NCBI GenBank assembly: GCA_963693635.1
Contig: CAVOBC010000303.1
Location: forward strand, 1 to 6,004
Reading direction: 5' to 3'
Source of the DNA: CAVOBC01 sp963693635
GTDB taxonomy: Bacteria; Pseudomonadota; Gammaproteobacteria; Pseudomonadales; Azotimanducaceae
Length of the DNA stretch: 6,004 nucleotides
Part shown: positions 5,152 through 6,004 of the stretch, piece after piece
Layout of the letters: the number at the start of each line of letters is the position of its first letter
Position numbering within the stretch: position 1 is the stretch's first letter
Notes under the pieces: generated by a model
The model's database searches: none
What the model saw: only the letters and a program-made list of their open reading frames with translations
What the model was told of the DNA's origin: nothing
Made by a program: the position numbers and the translations under genes

Positions 5152-5326
5152 GATAACCCTGACGTGACGTCGGGACCATACGCGCTGGGGCGTGCGAGGG
5201 GCGAGAGAGGCGGCAGGGATAGAGAGCGAGTCGTTACAGCGCAGGTCCCGTCGACAAGACGAATAACCGGCGAGTCGACAGACGGGAGAGCGTCGTGACC
5301 TCAGGGACTTTCCGGTAATACTCGCC
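5147..5326. other. Non-coding gap between convergent genes
   Basis: These 180 bases separate the 3' ends of the FAD gene (+) and the Bax-like gene (-). No credible gene is present. The gap holds a 7-bp stem with 3-nt loop (CCTGACG 5158-5164, CGTCGGG 5168-5174, one G-U pair), a purine-rich stretch (about 5194-5232), an inverted repeat CCCGTC/GACGGG (5247-5252 and 5281-5286), and a wider pair GGCGAGT/ACTCGCC (5269-5275 and 5320-5326). GTCGACA occurs at both 5250-5256 and 5274-5280. None is followed by a T-run on either strand, so factor-dependent termination is likely. Confidence 0.55.
5247..5286. repeat. Inverted repeat with internal GTCGACA direct repeat
   Basis: CCCGTC (5247-5252) and GACGGG (5281-5286) form the outer arms. 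GTCGACA occurs twice inside (5250-5256 and 5274-5280) and its GTCGAC core is itself palindromic, so several alternative stems can form. Lying between convergent genes, it could act as a bidirectional transcription block. Confidence 0.4.
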
Positions 5327-6004
5327 TCAGATCTGCGTGACGCTGACGGTGGGCGTCAGGCGGTGAAGGTCGTTGCCCAGAATCAGCGCCTGGATCTCCT
5401 GAACATACGCGCGCCCACGTTGGGAGTAACGCATCAAGCCCTCGGCGAGTTCAACGCCGTTCGGCTCGAGGTTGTCGTTGCGAATACGGGCGCGAATGTC
5501 GCGCAATTCCACATAAGCCCGGTTGGTGTTGATGTTGCGCACGTAGCTCGCGACACTCGCGCCCACGGATGGATACGCGGCGACCTCGTAGGTATGGCCT
5601 TCAGGCCGTGCGCGCGGGGTCACGCCGCAACCGACCGAATAGCACCACATGCCAAAGTAGTTGTTGCCGATGCGGGCAAAGCGCGAGGTGCCCCAGGCGG
5701 ACTCATTGGCAGCCTGGGCGAGCACCAGCGAGGGTGGGACCACGTCGACCCGTGCGAGCAGTTTTGCTACGTCGCTTGGAGTGACGTCGCGCGCCCGATA
5801 ACGGAAGTGCCGGGCGATGGCGAGGAACGTCTCGGCTTCAGCCTGATCGATTGGTTCACTGGCGCTGAGTTTGTCGGCGATGACGTAGAGCGTCTGCCGC
5901 TGACGGAGGATGTTGGCGTTGATCTCGCGAATGACGGGCAGCAGATAGCTGAAGAATTGTTGTTTGCGCTGACTGACGTCAGTTAGCGCGGCGAAGTCCG
6001 GGAC
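5327..6004 (-). CDS. Bax-like glucosaminidase-domain protein, 5' end beyond the window
   Basis: The reading frame is open from the right edge to a TGA at 5327-5329, giving the C-terminal 225 residues; the start lies outside the window. The visible part begins VPDFAALTDVSQRKQQFF, then SYLLPVIREINANILRQR, the conserved region upstream of the catalytic domain in Bax-family proteins. The catalytic core is PPSLVLAQAANESAWGTSRF; the Glu of NESAWG (codon 5704-5702) is the expected general acid. GNNYFGMWCY, and AYPSVGASVASYVRNINTN further on, complete the mannosyl-glycoprotein endo-beta-N-acetylglucosaminidase domain. Such enzymes cleave peptidoglycan glycan strands outside the cytoplasm, so a signal peptide is expected in the missing part. 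An in-frame GTG at 5743 is internal because homologous sequence continues upstream. The gene converges on the FAD operon and is probably unrelated to it. Confidence 0.92.
   Translation of the reverse strand, partial: VPDFAALTDVSQRKQQFFSYLLPVIREINANILRQRQTLYVIADKLSASEPIDQAEAETFLAIARHFRYRARDVTPSDVAKLLARVDVVPPSLVLAQAANESAWGTSRFARIGNNYFGMWCYSVGCGVTPRARPEGHTYEVAAYPSVGASVASYVRNINTNRAYVELRDIRARIRNDNLEPNGVELAEGLMRYSQRGRAYVQEIQALILGNDLHRLTPTVSVTQI
5966..5989. repeat. 24-bp near-perfect palindrome inside the Bax-like gene
   Basis: The arms are GCGCT-G-ACTGAC (5966-5977) and GTCAGT-T-AGCGC (5978-5989). They match at 11 of 12 positions with no central spacer, and the one mismatch becomes a G-U pair in plus-strand RNA. 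It lies within codons of the pre-catalytic region of the Bax-like protein. A dimeric regulator site or a chance product of codon choice are both possible. Confidence 0.6.

Noticed and set aside
5327..5743. Bax-like protein as a complete 138-residue gene starting at 5743
   Set aside because: The frame stays open to the window edge and encodes conserved Bax-family sequence upstream, so the gene is longer and cut by the edge.
5363..5986. 207-codon plus-strand open frame opposite the Bax-like gene
   Set aside because: The minus strand carries clear glucosaminidase motifs through this stretch, so the plus-strand frame is a shadow.

Overview
The window is GC-rich, gene-dense bacterial DNA, with GTG and TTG starts used beside ATG. 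The best lineage clue is the gene entering from the right edge. It encodes a Bax-type glucosaminidase, a family typical of Gammaproteobacteria. The rest (thiolase-like protein, short-chain dehydrogenase, VOC protein, Nudix hydrolase, FAD oxidoreductase) is the kind of set found in lipid- or terpenoid-degrading proteobacteria, many of them marine. I see no mobile element, CRISPR array, tRNA or rRNA. The lineage is an inference, because no marker gene is present.

Layout. Bases 1-196 are a leader with three tight inverted repeats. Bases 197-1663 (+) encode a thiolase-fold protein of the TLP1/SCP2-thiolase-like type with an extra C-terminal domain. Bases 1664-1893 are a spacer with an inverted repeat and three tandem ~18-bp units. 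Bases 1894-2607 (+) encode a classical SDR. Bases 2608-2744 are a strongly structured leader with mutually exclusive hairpins. Bases 2745-3131 (+) encode a VOC protein resembling methylmalonyl-CoA epimerase. Bases 3138-3692 (+) encode a Nudix hydrolase of ADP-ribose pyrophosphatase type. Bases 3689-5146 (+) encode an FAD-dependent oxidoreductase. Bases 5147-5326 are a non-coding gap between convergent genes. Bases 5327-6004 (-) hold the C-terminal 225 residues of the Bax-like protein, cut by the window edge.

How the genes may work together. All five plus-strand genes point the same way. The VOC, Nudix and FAD genes are tightly packed (6-nt gap, then a 4-nt overlap) and are almost certainly one operon. 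The thiolase-like and SDR genes lie upstream with longer, structured spacers, so they may be separate units or linked by regulated read-through. CoA-ester-type folds (thiolase, MMCE-like VOC), an NAD-type SDR and a flavoprotein suggest oxidation and remodelling of a lipid-like or cyclic acyl substrate. The substrate cannot be read from the sequence. The convergent Bax-like cell-wall hydrolase is probably unrelated.

Most notable: (1) the thiolase-like protein lacks all the classical catalytic residues, the SDR lacks the catalytic Ser, and the VOC protein has Gln where Glu is the usual last metal ligand; (2) a terminator-like hairpin plus five T's lies inside the 3' end of the Nudix gene, just before the FAD gene; (3) the leader ahead of the VOC gene can form competing stems; (4) a 24-bp near-perfect palindrome lies inside the Bax-like gene.
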